Shown here piece after piece: positions 8,350 through 17,386 of a DNA stretch of 32,209 nucleotides. Positions within the stretch are counted from its first letter, which is position 1; each line of letters begins with the position of its first letter. Source of the DNA: Candidatus Villigracilis propinquus (lineage in GTDB: Bacteria; Chloroflexota; Anaerolineae; Anaerolineales; Villigracilaceae); contig JADKDM010000024.1 in assembly GCA_016714565.1 (NCBI GenBank), positions 1 through 32,209 of the forward strand, written 5' to 3'. The notes under the pieces were generated by a model. The model worked only from the letters and a program-made list of their open reading frames with translations. It did no database searches and had not been told where the DNA came from. Position numbers and translations under genes: made by a program.

Positions 8350-9157
8350 CGCAAGGCTTGCGCGACTTTGGCAACGCGCTCGTGGTCGCATTGCTCTCGA
8401 TCAGTTTGATGATGGGAGCATTATCGATCTCGCTTGTGGAATTTGTTCCTGAGGAGGCCCCAACGCCTACCAACGTTCTGTTTCCTTCGCCGCTTCCACT
8501 TACCTGCCGACGGCAACGCTCATTCCCCTACTGCTACATTTTTACCGGGGACAGAAACTCCAACTTCCACGGCCATCCCAACAAACACAAATATTTCAGT
8601 GCCGGGTAACTGTTCGCACCCACGGGCTGGGGGCAGATCTCAGTTCAACCCTACGACACATTGGACAGCCTTGCCTTGCACGATACCGCGTGAACCGGAA
8701 CGAACTGAAAACGCGGAACTGTCTGGTCGGTGATAACCTGTTTGCCAATACGGTTTTATATGTTCCACCTGTTGCCACCAGCACAGTACAGGGATGTAGC
8801 ATTGGCGCGACCGGTTGGATAAAAAACTACACTGTAAAATCTGGTGACACCATCTACGCGATCGCAACGAACTACAACACTACAGCAAACTTGTTGAAAA
8901 GCGTCAACTGCCATCCAAGCGACTTGATCCACGCGGGCGAACTTTGTGGGTTCCAGCGGTCCCACGCGCACCCAACCCCAACCCTGTTACCGGGCAGTAC
9001 CGCCACGCCGTATCCTACCGACCGGTTGACTGAAACCGCACTGCCGTTCACCTTCACAGCGCAGCCCAGCAATACACCCGTGCCGCCAACAGCGACTCCG
9101 CCCCAACCTCCACACCTATACCTGAACTCAACTGCAAGCATGACAGCGTTCCCATAA
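8346..9157 (+). CDS. Membrane-anchored protein with two LysM domains (frame-broken)
   Basis: It starts with a membrane segment (MTQGLRDFGNALVVALLSIS) followed by a Pro/Thr/Ser-rich low-complexity linker. Two LysM modules follow. The first, GQISVQPYDTLDSLA then ARYRVNRNELKTRNC (about 8630-8770), is only visible by joining frames. The second, YTVKSGDTIYAIATNYNTT (about 8830-8955), is intact. Each ends with a Cys-containing segment typical of Chloroflexota LysM proteins. A second Pro/Thr-rich tail follows. LysM domains bind peptidoglycan or other N-acetylglucosamine polymers, so this is probably a cell-surface protein. Frame breaks lie near 8510, 8625 and 8685. Confidence 0.78.
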
Positions 9158-9200
9158 CAGCATTTGCATCACAACTCACTGAAGACTCCAACGATCATAG

Positions 9201-10703
9201 ATGAACTCATTTAAGTATCATTTGCCAGCCGCAATCCTTTTCCTTTTGCTATCGGCTTGCGGAACAGCGTCGCCTGTGTCTCCTCAACAAGGCTCTTTAC
9301 CATTTATTCTGATCACATCAGCGCCAAATTCAACCGCAACGCCAACTCCTTTTCAACCCTCCCTGGTCACACCCACCCTGCCTTCGCTGTACACCTTTGA
9401 CACAAATTTCAGGCACCCAACTCTTTCTTCCCACTGAAACACCATCTCCAATGCCAATTGTTCCAGAATCGCCCACTGCCACCCCCAGCCTAAATCAACT
9501 TTTCCCGATCAGGCCGCTCCGCCTGCCCAAGCCAATCCAGTGGAACCAACCGCTCTTCCCCCACTCACCGATAATGAGACGGTCAACTTCCTACTCATCG
9601 GCTCAGACAAGCGCCCCGGCTCATCGTATCGCACCGACACGATGGTCATCGCCATCGTCTGGCCCAAGGATGGACAGGTCTCGCTCATTTCCATCCCACG
9701 TGACTTGTGGATCTACATTCCAACTGTGGGGATGCAGCGCGTCAACACCGCCTACCAAAGCGGAGAGATCGGCGGCTACCTCGGTGGCGGACCGGGTCTC
9801 TTAAAAGACGCCATCGCCTACAACCTCGGCATTCGCATTGACTACACCGCCATGGTCGATTTCGACGGCTTTCGCCGCATTGTGGATACGCTCGGCGGAA
9901 TCGAAGTCCCTGTCTCCTGCGCCTACACCGACTGGCGGCTGATCGACCCATCCTACGACCCGAACAACGAAAACAACTGGTGGCTGTACACCGTCGGCCC
10001 GGGACAAGTCCACATGGATGGCGACCTCGCCTTATGGTATGCCCGCTCCCGTTCCAAATCCAACGACTTTGACCGTGGCCGCCGTCAGCAGGAAGTGCTG
10101 CGCACCATCTTCCAAAAAGCCCTGCAAACCGATACCTTCAGCAAGATTCCCCAGCTCTACAACGATTTCTCCAGCACGGTCATCACCGACCTCGGCCTTA
10201 CTGATATGCTCCGCATGGCGCCCTACGCCGTCAACTTCACCAACGCAAACATCCGCGGCTACTTCATCAACCCGCCGCTCGTCAGCCCGTGGACAACCCC
10301 CGGCGGCGCATCTGTCCTCCTGCCCAACGAAGAAGCGCTAAAACAAATGCTGGTCGAAGCCACCACCCTGTCCGCATATTCCGTTACCCGCGAAACCATC
10401 ACCGTGGAAGTTCAAAACGGAGCCAGCTTTGAAACCCTGGAGTCCCTTGCCGCATCACGCCTGAACTATGCGGGCTATCAAACCATCCTTTCGACTGCCG
10501 ACCGCCGCGACTACGCCAACTCCGTACTGGTGGATTTCACGCCCGGGCAGGATCCCGCTCAACGACAAACGATCATCAATAGCCTCGGCCTGTATTCCGC
10601 AAATATAATTTCCCTACCCGATGCAAATAGCGCAGCCCAATACCGTGTCATCCTCGGTGCTGATTATCAACCCTGCTTCCAACCGCAGGAACTCACCCAT
10701 TAG
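9201..10703 (+). CDS. LCP (LytR-CpsA-Psr) family lipoprotein (frame-broken near N-terminus)
   Basis: Signal peptide with lipobox LLSAC (MNSFKYHLPAAILFLLLSAC) then a Pro/Thr/Ser-rich linker. Breaks near 9400 and 9530 split the linker. From 9540 the frame is clean: an LCP domain with NFLLIGSDKRPGSSYRTDTM, the SIPRDLWIYIP strand, DYTAMVDFDGFRRIVDTLGG and the arginine-rich YARSRSKSNDFDRGRRQQ, followed by a C-terminal LytR_C-like domain (about 10390-10690). LCP enzymes transfer lipid-linked glycopolymers onto cell-wall peptidoglycan or proteins. The enzyme would act outside the membrane, fitting the adjacent LysM protein. Confidence 0.92.
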
Positions 10704-10870
10704 ACCTCTTGCAAGGAATTTTCCGGGGGTGGGAATTTTTTGACCGCACCACGAGGGCTTTGCCCCCCGGCCCTCCCTACCCCTTGCTTTTGCGGGGGGC
10801 CCCCCCCCCCCCCCGAAAGCCGGCCCGGTCTTTAGACACTCCTCAACGAGATCTGGTTTTCGAAAAATCC
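10704..10870. other. Gene-free stretch with G6-C15 homopolymer
   Basis: No supported gene. It contains six G (10794-10799) followed by fifteen C (10800-10814) and other C/G-rich runs. The homopolymer is probably inflated by assembly error, perhaps from a GC-rich hairpin terminator after the LCP gene. Confidence 0.5.
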
Positions 10871-10874
10871 CCAG

Positions 10875-10903
10875 TTGACAACCCCCGCCAGATTCGCTAA
10901 ACT
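10875..10903 (+). promoter_or_regulatory. Sigma70-type promoter of the recombinase-like gene
   Basis: TTGACA (10875-10880), 17 bp, TAAACT (10898-10903). The start codon at 10943 is preceded by an AAGGAT ribosome site around 10929. Confidence 0.6.
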
Positions 10904-10942
10904 ATACGAAAAGACTATGCGCTACTGAGCAAGGATAAAATT

Positions 10943-11842
10943 ATGGCAAAATCAACAGATTCCGCACACATCAATTCAAAGACATTACTTCCCACCGCCA
11001 TCAACGGCTGGGAAATGTTCCTATACGACCAGGGACGCTCTTCCAACACAGTAAAAGCATTCCTTTCGGACGTGCGCCTGCTCAACCAATTCGTCGCCCC
11101 TGACCAATCGATTGGCTCGATCACAACAGATGACCTCAACCGCTTCTTCACCTGGATGGAAAAGGAACGCGGCATTCCATGCAGCCCAAAGACACTCTCG
11201 CGGCGCATCACTTCCGTGAAATCGTTTTTCCGCTGGCTGAACCAGCACGGCGCGCTCGTCATCGACCCCGCCGAAAAAGTGCTGCAACGCTCCGCCATCA
11301 GCCCCATTCCACAAGTGCTAACCGAAAGCGAGTACGAAGCCGTACTGCTTGCCGCAGACCGTCACCGCCGCGAAAAGAAAGCAGATGCCCGTCCATACAC
11401 GCTCGTCTACCTGCTGCTCATCACCGCCATCAAAAAAAGCGAGTGCCTCGGCATTCACATCAACCACATTGACCTGAACGCCAAGAACGGTCCCCATCTT
11501 TTCGTCCGCTACGCCAGCCCCGCCAACCGCTATAAGGAACGCAAAATAGATCTCGATGAAGACTGGATCGCAGCCTACAAGGAATACCTCACCCAATATC
11601 AGCCTGTAGATCAGGTCTTCGCCTGGTCACCGCGCCGGCTCGAATATTTACTCGAAGATATCGGCGAAGAAGCAGGCCTCACCAAGCACCTATCTTTCGA
11701 CATGTGCCGCTGGACCTGCGCCCTACGCGATTATCAAGCCGGTGTGGAAGTGGACAAGATCCGCCAAAAGCTCGGCGTCTCCAAGATCCAATGGCGCGAG
11801 TTGTTCATCAAACTCAAACAATTAAATGGTGAAATCAAATAA
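10943..11842 (+). CDS. Catalytically degenerate tyrosine-recombinase (XerC/D-like) homologue
   Basis: A 299-residue protein with a SAM-like N-terminal core-binding domain (NGWEMFLYDQGRSSNTVKAF, about 20-105) and a C-terminal catalytic-fold domain (about 125-295). Aligned without gaps to XerD motifs, the active site is lost: Arg I is Lys164 (TAIKKSECLG), the His of HxLR is Asp253 (SFDMCRWT, Arg256 kept), the second His is Val279 (LGVS), and the nucleophilic Tyr is Phe288. Lys198 in the beta-hairpin remains. The frame is clean and has its own promoter and downstream terminator, so this is not ordinary decay by read errors. It probably binds DNA without cutting, or acts as a structural partner or regulator. 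No att-like repeats or mobile genes flank it. Confidence 0.85.
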   Translation: MAKSTDSAHINSKTLLPTAINGWEMFLYDQGRSSNTVKAFLSDVRLLNQFVAPDQSIGSITTDDLNRFFTWMEKERGIPCSPKTLSRRITSVKSFFRWLNQHGALVIDPAEKVLQRSAISPIPQVLTESEYEAVLLAADRHRREKKADARPYTLVYLLLITAIKKSECLGIHINHIDLNAKNGPHLFVRYASPANRYKERKIDLDEDWIAAYKEYLTQYQPVDQVFAWSPRRLEYLLEDIGEEAGLTKHLSFDMCRWTCALRDYQAGVEVDKIRQKLGVSKIQWRELFIKLKQLNGEIK

Positions 11843-11843
11843 A

Positions 11844-11866
11844 AAATCCCGTCGATGACGGGATTT
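11844..11866. terminator. Bidirectional terminator between recombinase-like gene and tilS
   Basis: Ten-bp perfect stem AAATCCCGTC / GACGGGATTT with a three-base loop. On the minus strand it is followed by a T run, so it mainly ends tilS transcription; it can also serve the plus strand. Confidence 0.85.
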
Positions 11867-11868
11867 AT

Positions 11869-13309
11869 TTATTCGGGAATTTTCTCAGGCGGGCGGGTAA
11901 TGGAAAGGTAAAAGATCTTGCGCGTCTTATCCGTTAACCGATACGGATGCGCAGGACGATACCCAGGCACCCAAACGATCTCATCCCCAGCGCAAAGTAA
12001 AGGCCAGCGGTCGCGCGCGCGATGCGGCACCTTTCTCGTTCACAAAAAATCGGACAACTTTTGCGAATGACCATCCATGCCCAGCGGCGAAAATGATCAC
12101 CCTGATGACGCGGCCTCAATGCCAGCGAATCAGGCAAACGCTCCGCATCCAACCAGACCTGGAACTGGTCGTCGTTTCGTTCGGCCTGTTCCCTCGCTAA
12201 AGCAGGGAGATGCCAGCGCTCACACCGATCTTCCAACCACCTGCAAGCACAACCTGCTGCGGAGGTGAAATGGAAACAGGCGACTCACCCGGCATTTGAG
12301 GCCACAGGTCAAAGGGCAGTTCGGCATCCAGTGTGCCAATATAAATATGGTCTTCTTCACGAAACATGCGCAGGCCGGCCTTCAGATCTACGCGAGAGGA
12401 AGGTCCGCCGTGTTTAATGAGATTTGTCGCACGCTCCAGCACAGAGAAGGTAACATCCACGCCCGGGCGAAGAATCTGCATAGCATGTTTGACCAGGTTA
12501 CGTTGGAGACCGAGCGAGCTTTTTGAAAGCAGAGAATTGTCGAACGTGACAACTTCCTTATCATAGGAGATAACAATCTCCCGCCAGGCTATCTCCAGCG
12601 TTTCGGCCACAAAGGTGTAATCCCCTTTCAACGATTGAGACATGCGCAAAATCGCTTCCCTAAATTTCGGATTGTATGTTTCAAGGTTGGGAATCAAAAG
12701 ATGACGGATACGGTTGCGTTGAAAGTTCAGCGAATCATTACTTGAATCATAATGCGGACGCAAACCGTTGACCGCGCAATACACAACCGTCTCTTCACGC
12801 CATAGGTCCAGCAATGGGCGCACAACGGGAATCTCAGGGTCAAAGCTCGGGATGACTGAACGATAGGACATGCCCTTCAAACCAGCAATGCCGCTGCCTC
12901 GCAAAAAATGCATGAGTACAGTTTCAACCTGATCATCTGCTGTATGCCCCACAGCCACCGCTTGGGCATTGTATTGGCGGGCCAGCTTGAACAAAAACCG
13001 GTAACGCAGATTTCGCGCCGCCTCCTCGATGGATTGCTTATGTTTCTCCGCATGGGCGCGTACATCGGCACCGCCCAAATAACAGGCAAGCATTAAACGG
13101 TTGGCGGTCTTTTCGACCATGCGCGCATCCGCACCCGATTCAGGCCGGAGGTGATGATCGAAATACGCAACGATAACAGGATATTCCGACTTGCGAAGCA
13201 CTTCCATCAGGCACAGGCTGTCCGGTCCGCCGGAAACACCAGCCACAACCGGCCTGTCTTTTGACAGGCTGCACTCATTCGTCAAGATTTCTTCAACATT
13301 TTCTAACAT
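11869..13309 (-). CDS. tilS: tRNA(Ile)-lysidine synthetase TilS (C-terminal part frame-broken)
   Basis: Modifies C34 of tRNA-Ile(CAU) to lysidine with ATP. The PP-loop SGGPDS is near residue 26-31, followed by YFDHHLRPES, AVGHTADDQVETVLMHFLRGSG and the RNRIRHLLIPNL segment typical of the family. The first 370 residues (to about 12200) are in one frame. The TilS C-terminal domain is then read in shifted frames: WLDAERLP, LRPRHQGDHF, KLSDFF and finally PLLCAGDEIVWVPGYR with KIFYLSITRPPEKIPE, stopping at 11869-11871. At least three small indels lie between 11990 and 12215. It is essential in most bacteria, so true loss of function is unlikely and the breaks are probably read errors. Confidence 0.93.
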
Positions 13310-13324
13310 GTCTTTATTTCAAAT

Positions 13325-13732
13325 TCAAGCCAACTGATACAACTCAACCAGCACCCCACCTGTTGACTCTGGATGAATGAAGGCATATTTTTTTCCATCC
13401 GCTGCGGTGCGCGGCTCTTCATTAATGAGCCGAATATCTTTCGCTTTTAGCTGGGACATCATCCCATCAATATCATCCACTTCGAGGCAGAGATGGTGCA
13501 TACCGGGGCCGCGCTTGGCGAGATATTTGGCAATGCCTGAGTCGTCGGTGGTTGGCATGACCAACTCAACCTCGGCTCCGGCAATGGGTAAAAATGCCAC
13601 TTGTGATTTTTCCGCAGGGACATCACGCAGTTCATGAAGTTGAATCCCCAACGCATCCCGCCAGAATTTGAGGGACTTTTCCATATCATCCACTACGACG
13701 GCGACATGATTGACAGCTTTGATGGTGGGCAT
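13325..13732 (-). CDS. mce: Methylmalonyl-CoA epimerase-like glyoxalase-fold protein
   Basis: A 135-residue vicinal-oxygen-chelate protein with the two beta-alpha-beta modules of methylmalonyl-CoA epimerase. Metal-ligand positions are visible in NHVAVVVDD, GPGMHHLCLEVDDI and GGVLVELYQ at the C-terminus; HPESTGGVLVEL is characteristic. It would interconvert the two C2 epimers of methylmalonyl-CoA in propionate metabolism. No mutase or carboxylase genes lie in the window, so the substrate rests on sequence alone and another VOC function is possible. The length is normal and the frame is clean. It lies 15 bp upstream of tilS in the same orientation. Confidence 0.85.
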   Translation of the reverse strand: MPTIKAVNHVAVVVDDMEKSLKFWRDALGIQLHELRDVPAEKSQVAFLPIAGAEVELVMPTTDDSGIAKYLAKRGPGMHHLCLEVDDIDGMMSQLKAKDIRLINEEPRTAADGKKYAFIHPESTGGVLVELYQLA

Positions 13733-13777
13733 AAATGATACTTCTCCGTTTGTGCTATTGAATTTACTACTTTGATT

Positions 13778-14464
13778 TTACTCCAGTATCTTGACGGCTA
13801 TAGACAGGGCCAGCTTTGCCCATTCGGCGTACATTTTACCTGAGGGATGCAAGCCATCCCCTGCGATCAAAGCCTGGTCAGTTACCGCCTCACGGGAAGC
13901 AGGGGTAACATCCACATAGTGGACGCCTGCCTTTTTGGATTCCTCGAGGTTGATCGCGTTGTAGGCATCGATATCAGCGGCGATTTGCCCAGTATCTCTG
14001 CCCCAGGCAAAGGGAGTGACACCCCAATCAGGAATGGACAGGACGATGACATGCTCTGGTTTCCCGTCTGCAAATTCAACCGCCTTCCCAAGTAAAAAAC
14101 GAAATTCCTCGCGGTATTCGTCCATGTCGTAGCCGCGGTATTGATTGTTGACGCCGATCAGCAGGGAGACCATGTCGTATGTCCCTTGCGGGTTCGCGGC
14201 TTGAATCCCTTCCCACAGTTCGCTTGTCGTCCAGCCGGTGCGGGCGATGATGGTGACTTCGATCTCTTTTGATGGATCTACAAGTGCAGCTAGTTGATTG
14301 GGCCAGCGTTCTGTTTCTGAGACGCTTTCGCCGATGGTATAGGAATCGCCAAGAGCAAGATAACGATATGTTTGATTTGACGGTGCAGGTGTAGCCACGG
14401 GACCTCCGCAGGAGATGAGAAATAATAAAGCAAGAAACATGAAGATATTTCTAAAATTAAGCAT
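13778..14464 (-). CDS. SGNH/GDSL hydrolase lipoprotein
   Basis: A 228-residue protein with a lipoprotein signal (MLNFRNIFMFLALLFLISC, lipobox Cys19) and an SGNH esterase fold. Block I is LALGDSYTIGE with nucleophile Ser41, block III is LIGVNNQYRG, and block V is GDGLHPSGKMYAEWA containing the Asp and His. It probably cleaves esters (lipid, acetyl-sugar or similar) at the outside of the membrane. The substrate cannot be told from sequence. Frame clean, start at the only plausible signal peptide. Confidence 0.9.
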   Translation of the reverse strand: MLNFRNIFMFLALLFLISCGGPVATPAPSNQTYRYLALGDSYTIGESVSETERWPNQLAALVDPSKEIEVTIIARTGWTTSELWEGIQAANPQGTYDMVSLLIGVNNQYRGYDMDEYREEFRFLLGKAVEFADGKPEHVIVLSIPDWGVTPFAWGRDTGQIAADIDAYNAINLEESKKAGVHYVDVTPASREAVTDQALIAGDGLHPSGKMYAEWAKLALSIAVKILE

Positions 14465-14531
14465 TGTTTATTTTAAACCATACAAGGACATTCCATGGAA
14501 TGTCCTTGTATCTAAAAATTGAAATAAAAGA

Positions 14532-14584
14532 TTAGCCACGAATTTTTTGTAGTCATTCGCAAAATTCGCGTAATTCGCGGCTAA
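14532..14584. repeat. Intergenic palindrome, TTAGCC-GCGAATT family, copy A
   Basis: A 53-bp element starting TTAGCCACGAATT and ending AATTCGCGGCTAA, with internal ATTCGC units. It lies between the SGNH gene and crtB. A related longer copy is at 21235-21300. Confidence 0.65.
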
Positions 14585-14597
14585 AAAGATGAAAGGC

Positions 14598-15545
14598 TTA
14601 CAACACGCGGACTTTCATCCACAAGCCGGGGACGCGGCGGATCTTGCCCCAAGCGGATAAACTCGCGCGGCGGGTGAAGACGTTGTAATCGTGCTTTTCA
14701 ATATCATCCAAAATGCCTGAATAAAAAGTGGACGCAGCGCCGATGGCGAGTTGACCTTCGCGCTCAAGCATTTTGACGCCTTCCCATGATTCTTTGTAGA
14801 GTTGGCGGGTGCGGTCAATTTGGAATTTCATGAACTGACGCCAGTTATCGGTCACGCGGCCTTCGGCAATATCCTGTTCGCGGATGCCAAATTGTATAAG
14901 CTCTTCACGCGGAAGATAGAGACGCCCGTTGCGGTAGTCCTCCCCTGCATCTCGCAGGATGTTGGTCATTTGCAGGGCAACGCCAAGCTTGATGGCGTAG
15001 GGTACGGCATCATGTCCCTTGAAGCCGACGATGTACATGCTCATCAGTCCAACGGTGGACGCCACTCCGTAGCAGTATGTGGCGAGGTCGTCAAAGGTTT
15101 GGTAGCGCGTTTGGGAGAGGTCACGGGCTACACCATCGATCAACTGCAGGGCGTAGTGGCGCGGGATATGGTATCGGGTGAGGGTATCTGCCCATGCGGC
15201 GGCGACCAGGTCATCGGTCGAGGAAGAGGCGGTTTGGACAATGTTACGCCAGTAGTCCAATTCAAAGTCGCGATCCTTCTTGGATTCGACTTCATCCACA
15301 ATATCATCCACGGTGCGGCAGAAGGCGTACAAGGCGCGGACGGCGGAACGCTTTTCTTCAGGCAGCAGACCGGATGCAAAATAGAAGGATTTGCTATGAG
15401 CAGCCGTGATGACCTCGGCCTGTTTGTAAGCGTTGCGCAGCGAGGCATCACCTGCCCAGTACGAGAAAAACGGACGAATGGACGGATGGGGAATGTGCCC
15501 CGCGAGATCGAGCAGTTGGTGTTCCCAGCTGGCGTGTGCTTGCAT
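14598..15545 (-). CDS. crtB: Phytoene synthase
   Basis: Condenses two geranylgeranyl diphosphates to phytoene, the first committed step of C40 carotenoids. Both Asp-rich motifs are present: DDIVDEVES and DAGEDYRNGR, together with AAHSKSFYFAS and CYGVASTVGLMS. The start at 15545 is preferred over the in-frame ATG at 15563 because an AGGAG site lies 9 bases before it; the earlier ATG has no ribosome site. That gives 315 residues. Its promoter faces the crtI promoter across a symmetric inverted repeat. Squalene-type substrates are less likely given the adjacent crtI. Confidence 0.93.
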   Translation of the reverse strand: MQAHASWEHQLLDLAGHIPHPSIRPFFSYWAGDASLRNAYKQAEVITAAHSKSFYFASGLLPEEKRSAVRALYAFCRTVDDIVDEVESKKDRDFELDYWRNIVQTASSSTDDLVAAAWADTLTRYHIPRHYALQLIDGVARDLSQTRYQTFDDLATYCYGVASTVGLMSMYIVGFKGHDAVPYAIKLGVALQMTNILRDAGEDYRNGRLYLPREELIQFGIREQDIAEGRVTDNWRQFMKFQIDRTRQLYKESWEGVKMLEREGQLAIGAASTFYSGILDDIEKHDYNVFTRRASLSAWGKIRRVPGLWMKVRVL

Positions 15546-15626
15546 TTTTTTATTCTCCTGCATGTTGGACTTGAAACCTTGGTCTTGAATAAACGGGTTG
15601 TGTAGTCAAACTTTCTGATAGTTGAA

Positions 15627-15654
15627 ATTTTACTGGAATTGTCTCATTTGTCAA
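15627..15654 (-). promoter_or_regulatory. crtB promoter
   Basis: Minus-strand TTGACA (15649-15654), 16 bp, TAAAAT (15627-15632). The -35 box is inside the left arm of the inverted repeat at 15647-15688. Confidence 0.65.
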
Positions 15655-15688
15655 GGTTTTGCAAAGGTATTCATGAAACCTTGACAAA
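15647..15688. promoter_or_regulatory. Symmetric operator candidate between crtB and crtI
   Basis: A perfect 13-bp inverted repeat, TTTGTCAAGGTTT (15647-15659) and AAACCTTGACAAA (15676-15688), separated by 16 bp. Each arm holds the -35 box of one divergent promoter, so one bound regulator could shut both. On the crtI side GACAA recurs 11 bp later (15683 and 15694), the one-turn spacing expected of direct half-sites bound by MerR-type CarH proteins. The CarH-like gene at 17387 is the obvious candidate regulator (inference). Confidence 0.55.
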
Positions 15689-15708
15689 TAATAGACAAGC
15701 AGTAGAAT
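15681..15708 (+). promoter_or_regulatory. crtI operon promoter
   Basis: TTGACA (15681-15686), 16 bp, TAGAAT (15703-15708). The leader to crtI is about 125 nt. Confidence 0.65.
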
Positions 15709-15841
15709 AGACTCAATAAAGCACTCACCCGCAACAAAGTTGCCTTTACTGCAAGTTCTATTTGCGGATAATGTGAAAAGTCCAGAAGTAGAACTTCCGG
15801 ACTCCGAAACAAGGCAGAGCAAGTAATCAAGGAGAAACAAA

Positions 15842-17377
15842 ATGACCAAAAGAAAAACAGCAGTTGTGATCGGCGCGGGAATTGGCGGAATTGCCACTGC
15901 CGCCCGCCTCGCTAAAAATGGATATGAAGTGACCGTGCTCGAAAAGAACGAGACTCCCGGCGGACGCTGCAACCAGATCCTCCGCGATGGGCATCGCTTC
16001 GACATTGGCCCGACCCTGTTCCTGATGCCCGAAGTTTGGGAGGAGACCTTTGCCTCTCTCGGCGAAAAGATGAGCGACCACCTCGACCTGCGCCGTATAG
16101 ACCCGACGTATAAAGTCCATTTTGATGATGGACTGGAGTTGGAATTGACTTCCGACATTGGCAAGATGCAGACCCAGCTTGAGAAAGTGGAAAAGACCGC
16201 TTTCACAGGTTTTCTGAATTACATTGCCGAGGGCAGCAAGCATTACAAAATTTCACTTGAGAAATTCGTAGGCCGAAATTTCTTCAACATCTTTGAATAT
16301 TTCAGTCTTTCCAATTTGCCGTTGATCTTTCAATTGAAGGCGCTTGGCAAGCACTACAAAAATACAAGCCGCTTCTTCAAAGACGAACGCTTGAAGGCTG
16401 CTTTCACTTTTCAAAATATGTATCTGGGATTAAGCCCGTACGATGCCCCTGCCACCTACTCCCTGCTGCAATACACGGAATTGGCCGAAGGCGTTTGGTA
16501 CCCCATGGGCGGGATGTACGCCGGCATTCAGGCACTCGTCAAAGTGGCTGAGAAGCATGGCGTGAAGTTCATCTACAATGCGCCCGCAAAAAGAATCCAT
16601 GTAAACGAAACCAAAGTAGTCGGCGTTGAAGTGGAAGATGGCCGCAATTTCCATGCTGATATTTTTGTCGGCAATGCAGACCTTCCTTACATCTACGACC
16701 AACTGCTCCCCGACCGCGCCGAAGCGAAGAAACTCGTCGAAGACAAACTCTACACCTGCTCCACCATCATGTTCTACTGGGGTGTGGACAAGGAATATTC
16801 GCAGATCGCGCACCACAACATTTTTCTCGGCGGCGATTACAAGGCATCCTTCGATCAGATCTTCAACGATCACACTCTGCCTGAGATGCCGTCGTTCTAC
16901 GTCCATGCACCGAAGCGCACTGACCCAGCCGCAGGGCCTGAAGGGAAAGATACTCTTTACGTTTTGGTTCCCGTCGGTCATCTCGATGCACGCAGCGAAC
17001 AGGATTGGGACGCCATGGTCAAGCGCGCGCGCCAGACCGTGCTCACCCGCCTCGCGAGCGAATTAGGAGCAACCGACTTGGAGCAGCACATCAAGTTTGA
17101 GATGGTGTACCAGCCCAAAGTGTGGAAAGAGCGTTTCAATCTGGTGAATGGAGCGGCGTTCGGGCTCAGTCACAACTTCTGGCAGGTCGGCTATCTGCGT
17201 CCGCATAATCGTCACAAGAAATATAAGAACCTGTACTTCGCGGGCGCATCCACCCACCCCGGCACGGGACTGCCAATCGTTTTGCTTTCTGCCCGCCTGA
17301 CAACTGAACGAATTCTTAAGGAAGAAGGTACAATAGCTGTGCAAAAGGTGGTCAAACCCACCCTAAACCCAGCCTAA
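15842..17377 (+). CDS. crtI: Phytoene desaturase
   Basis: A 511-residue FAD-dependent desaturase converting phytoene towards lycopene. The N-terminal dinucleotide fold VVIGAGIGGIATAARLAKNG is followed by ETPGGRCNQI. Further features are FDIGPTLFLMPE, VWYPMGGMYAGIQALVK and the C-terminal family signature LYFAGASTHPGTGLPIVLLSA. An AAGGAG site precedes the ATG. The frame is clean and the length normal for bacterial CrtI. It is the first gene of a run of plus-strand genes: the CarH-like regulator starts 10 bp after its stop. A related CrtI-like oxidase (for example a ketolase or diapo-type) cannot be fully excluded, but pairing with crtB supports phytoene desaturation. Confidence 0.93.
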   Translation: MTKRKTAVVIGAGIGGIATAARLAKNGYEVTVLEKNETPGGRCNQILRDGHRFDIGPTLFLMPEVWEETFASLGEKMSDHLDLRRIDPTYKVHFDDGLELELTSDIGKMQTQLEKVEKTAFTGFLNYIAEGSKHYKISLEKFVGRNFFNIFEYFSLSNLPLIFQLKALGKHYKNTSRFFKDERLKAAFTFQNMYLGLSPYDAPATYSLLQYTELAEGVWYPMGGMYAGIQALVKVAEKHGVKFIYNAPAKRIHVNETKVVGVEVEDGRNFHADIFVGNADLPYIYDQLLPDRAEAKKLVEDKLYTCSTIMFYWGVDKEYSQIAHHNIFLGGDYKASFDQIFNDHTLPEMPSFYVHAPKRTDPAAGPEGKDTLYVLVPVGHLDARSEQDWDAMVKRARQTVLTRLASELGATDLEQHIKFEMVYQPKVWKERFNLVNGAAFGLSHNFWQVGYLRPHNRHKKYKNLYFAGASTHPGTGLPIVLLSARLTTERILKEEGTIAVQKVVKPTLNPA

Positions 17378-17386
17378 GGATATTGT

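Noticed and set aside
8350..8452. Genuine 107-bp overlap of the kinase-like gene with the LysM gene
   Set aside because: The extra residues look unlike a kinase C-terminus, while a single slip near 8325 gives the usual ATGA overlap; treated as an indel.
10943..11842. Integrase of a prophage or integrative element
   Set aside because: Catalytic residues are missing, and no att-like direct repeats, phage genes or conjugation genes are nearby.
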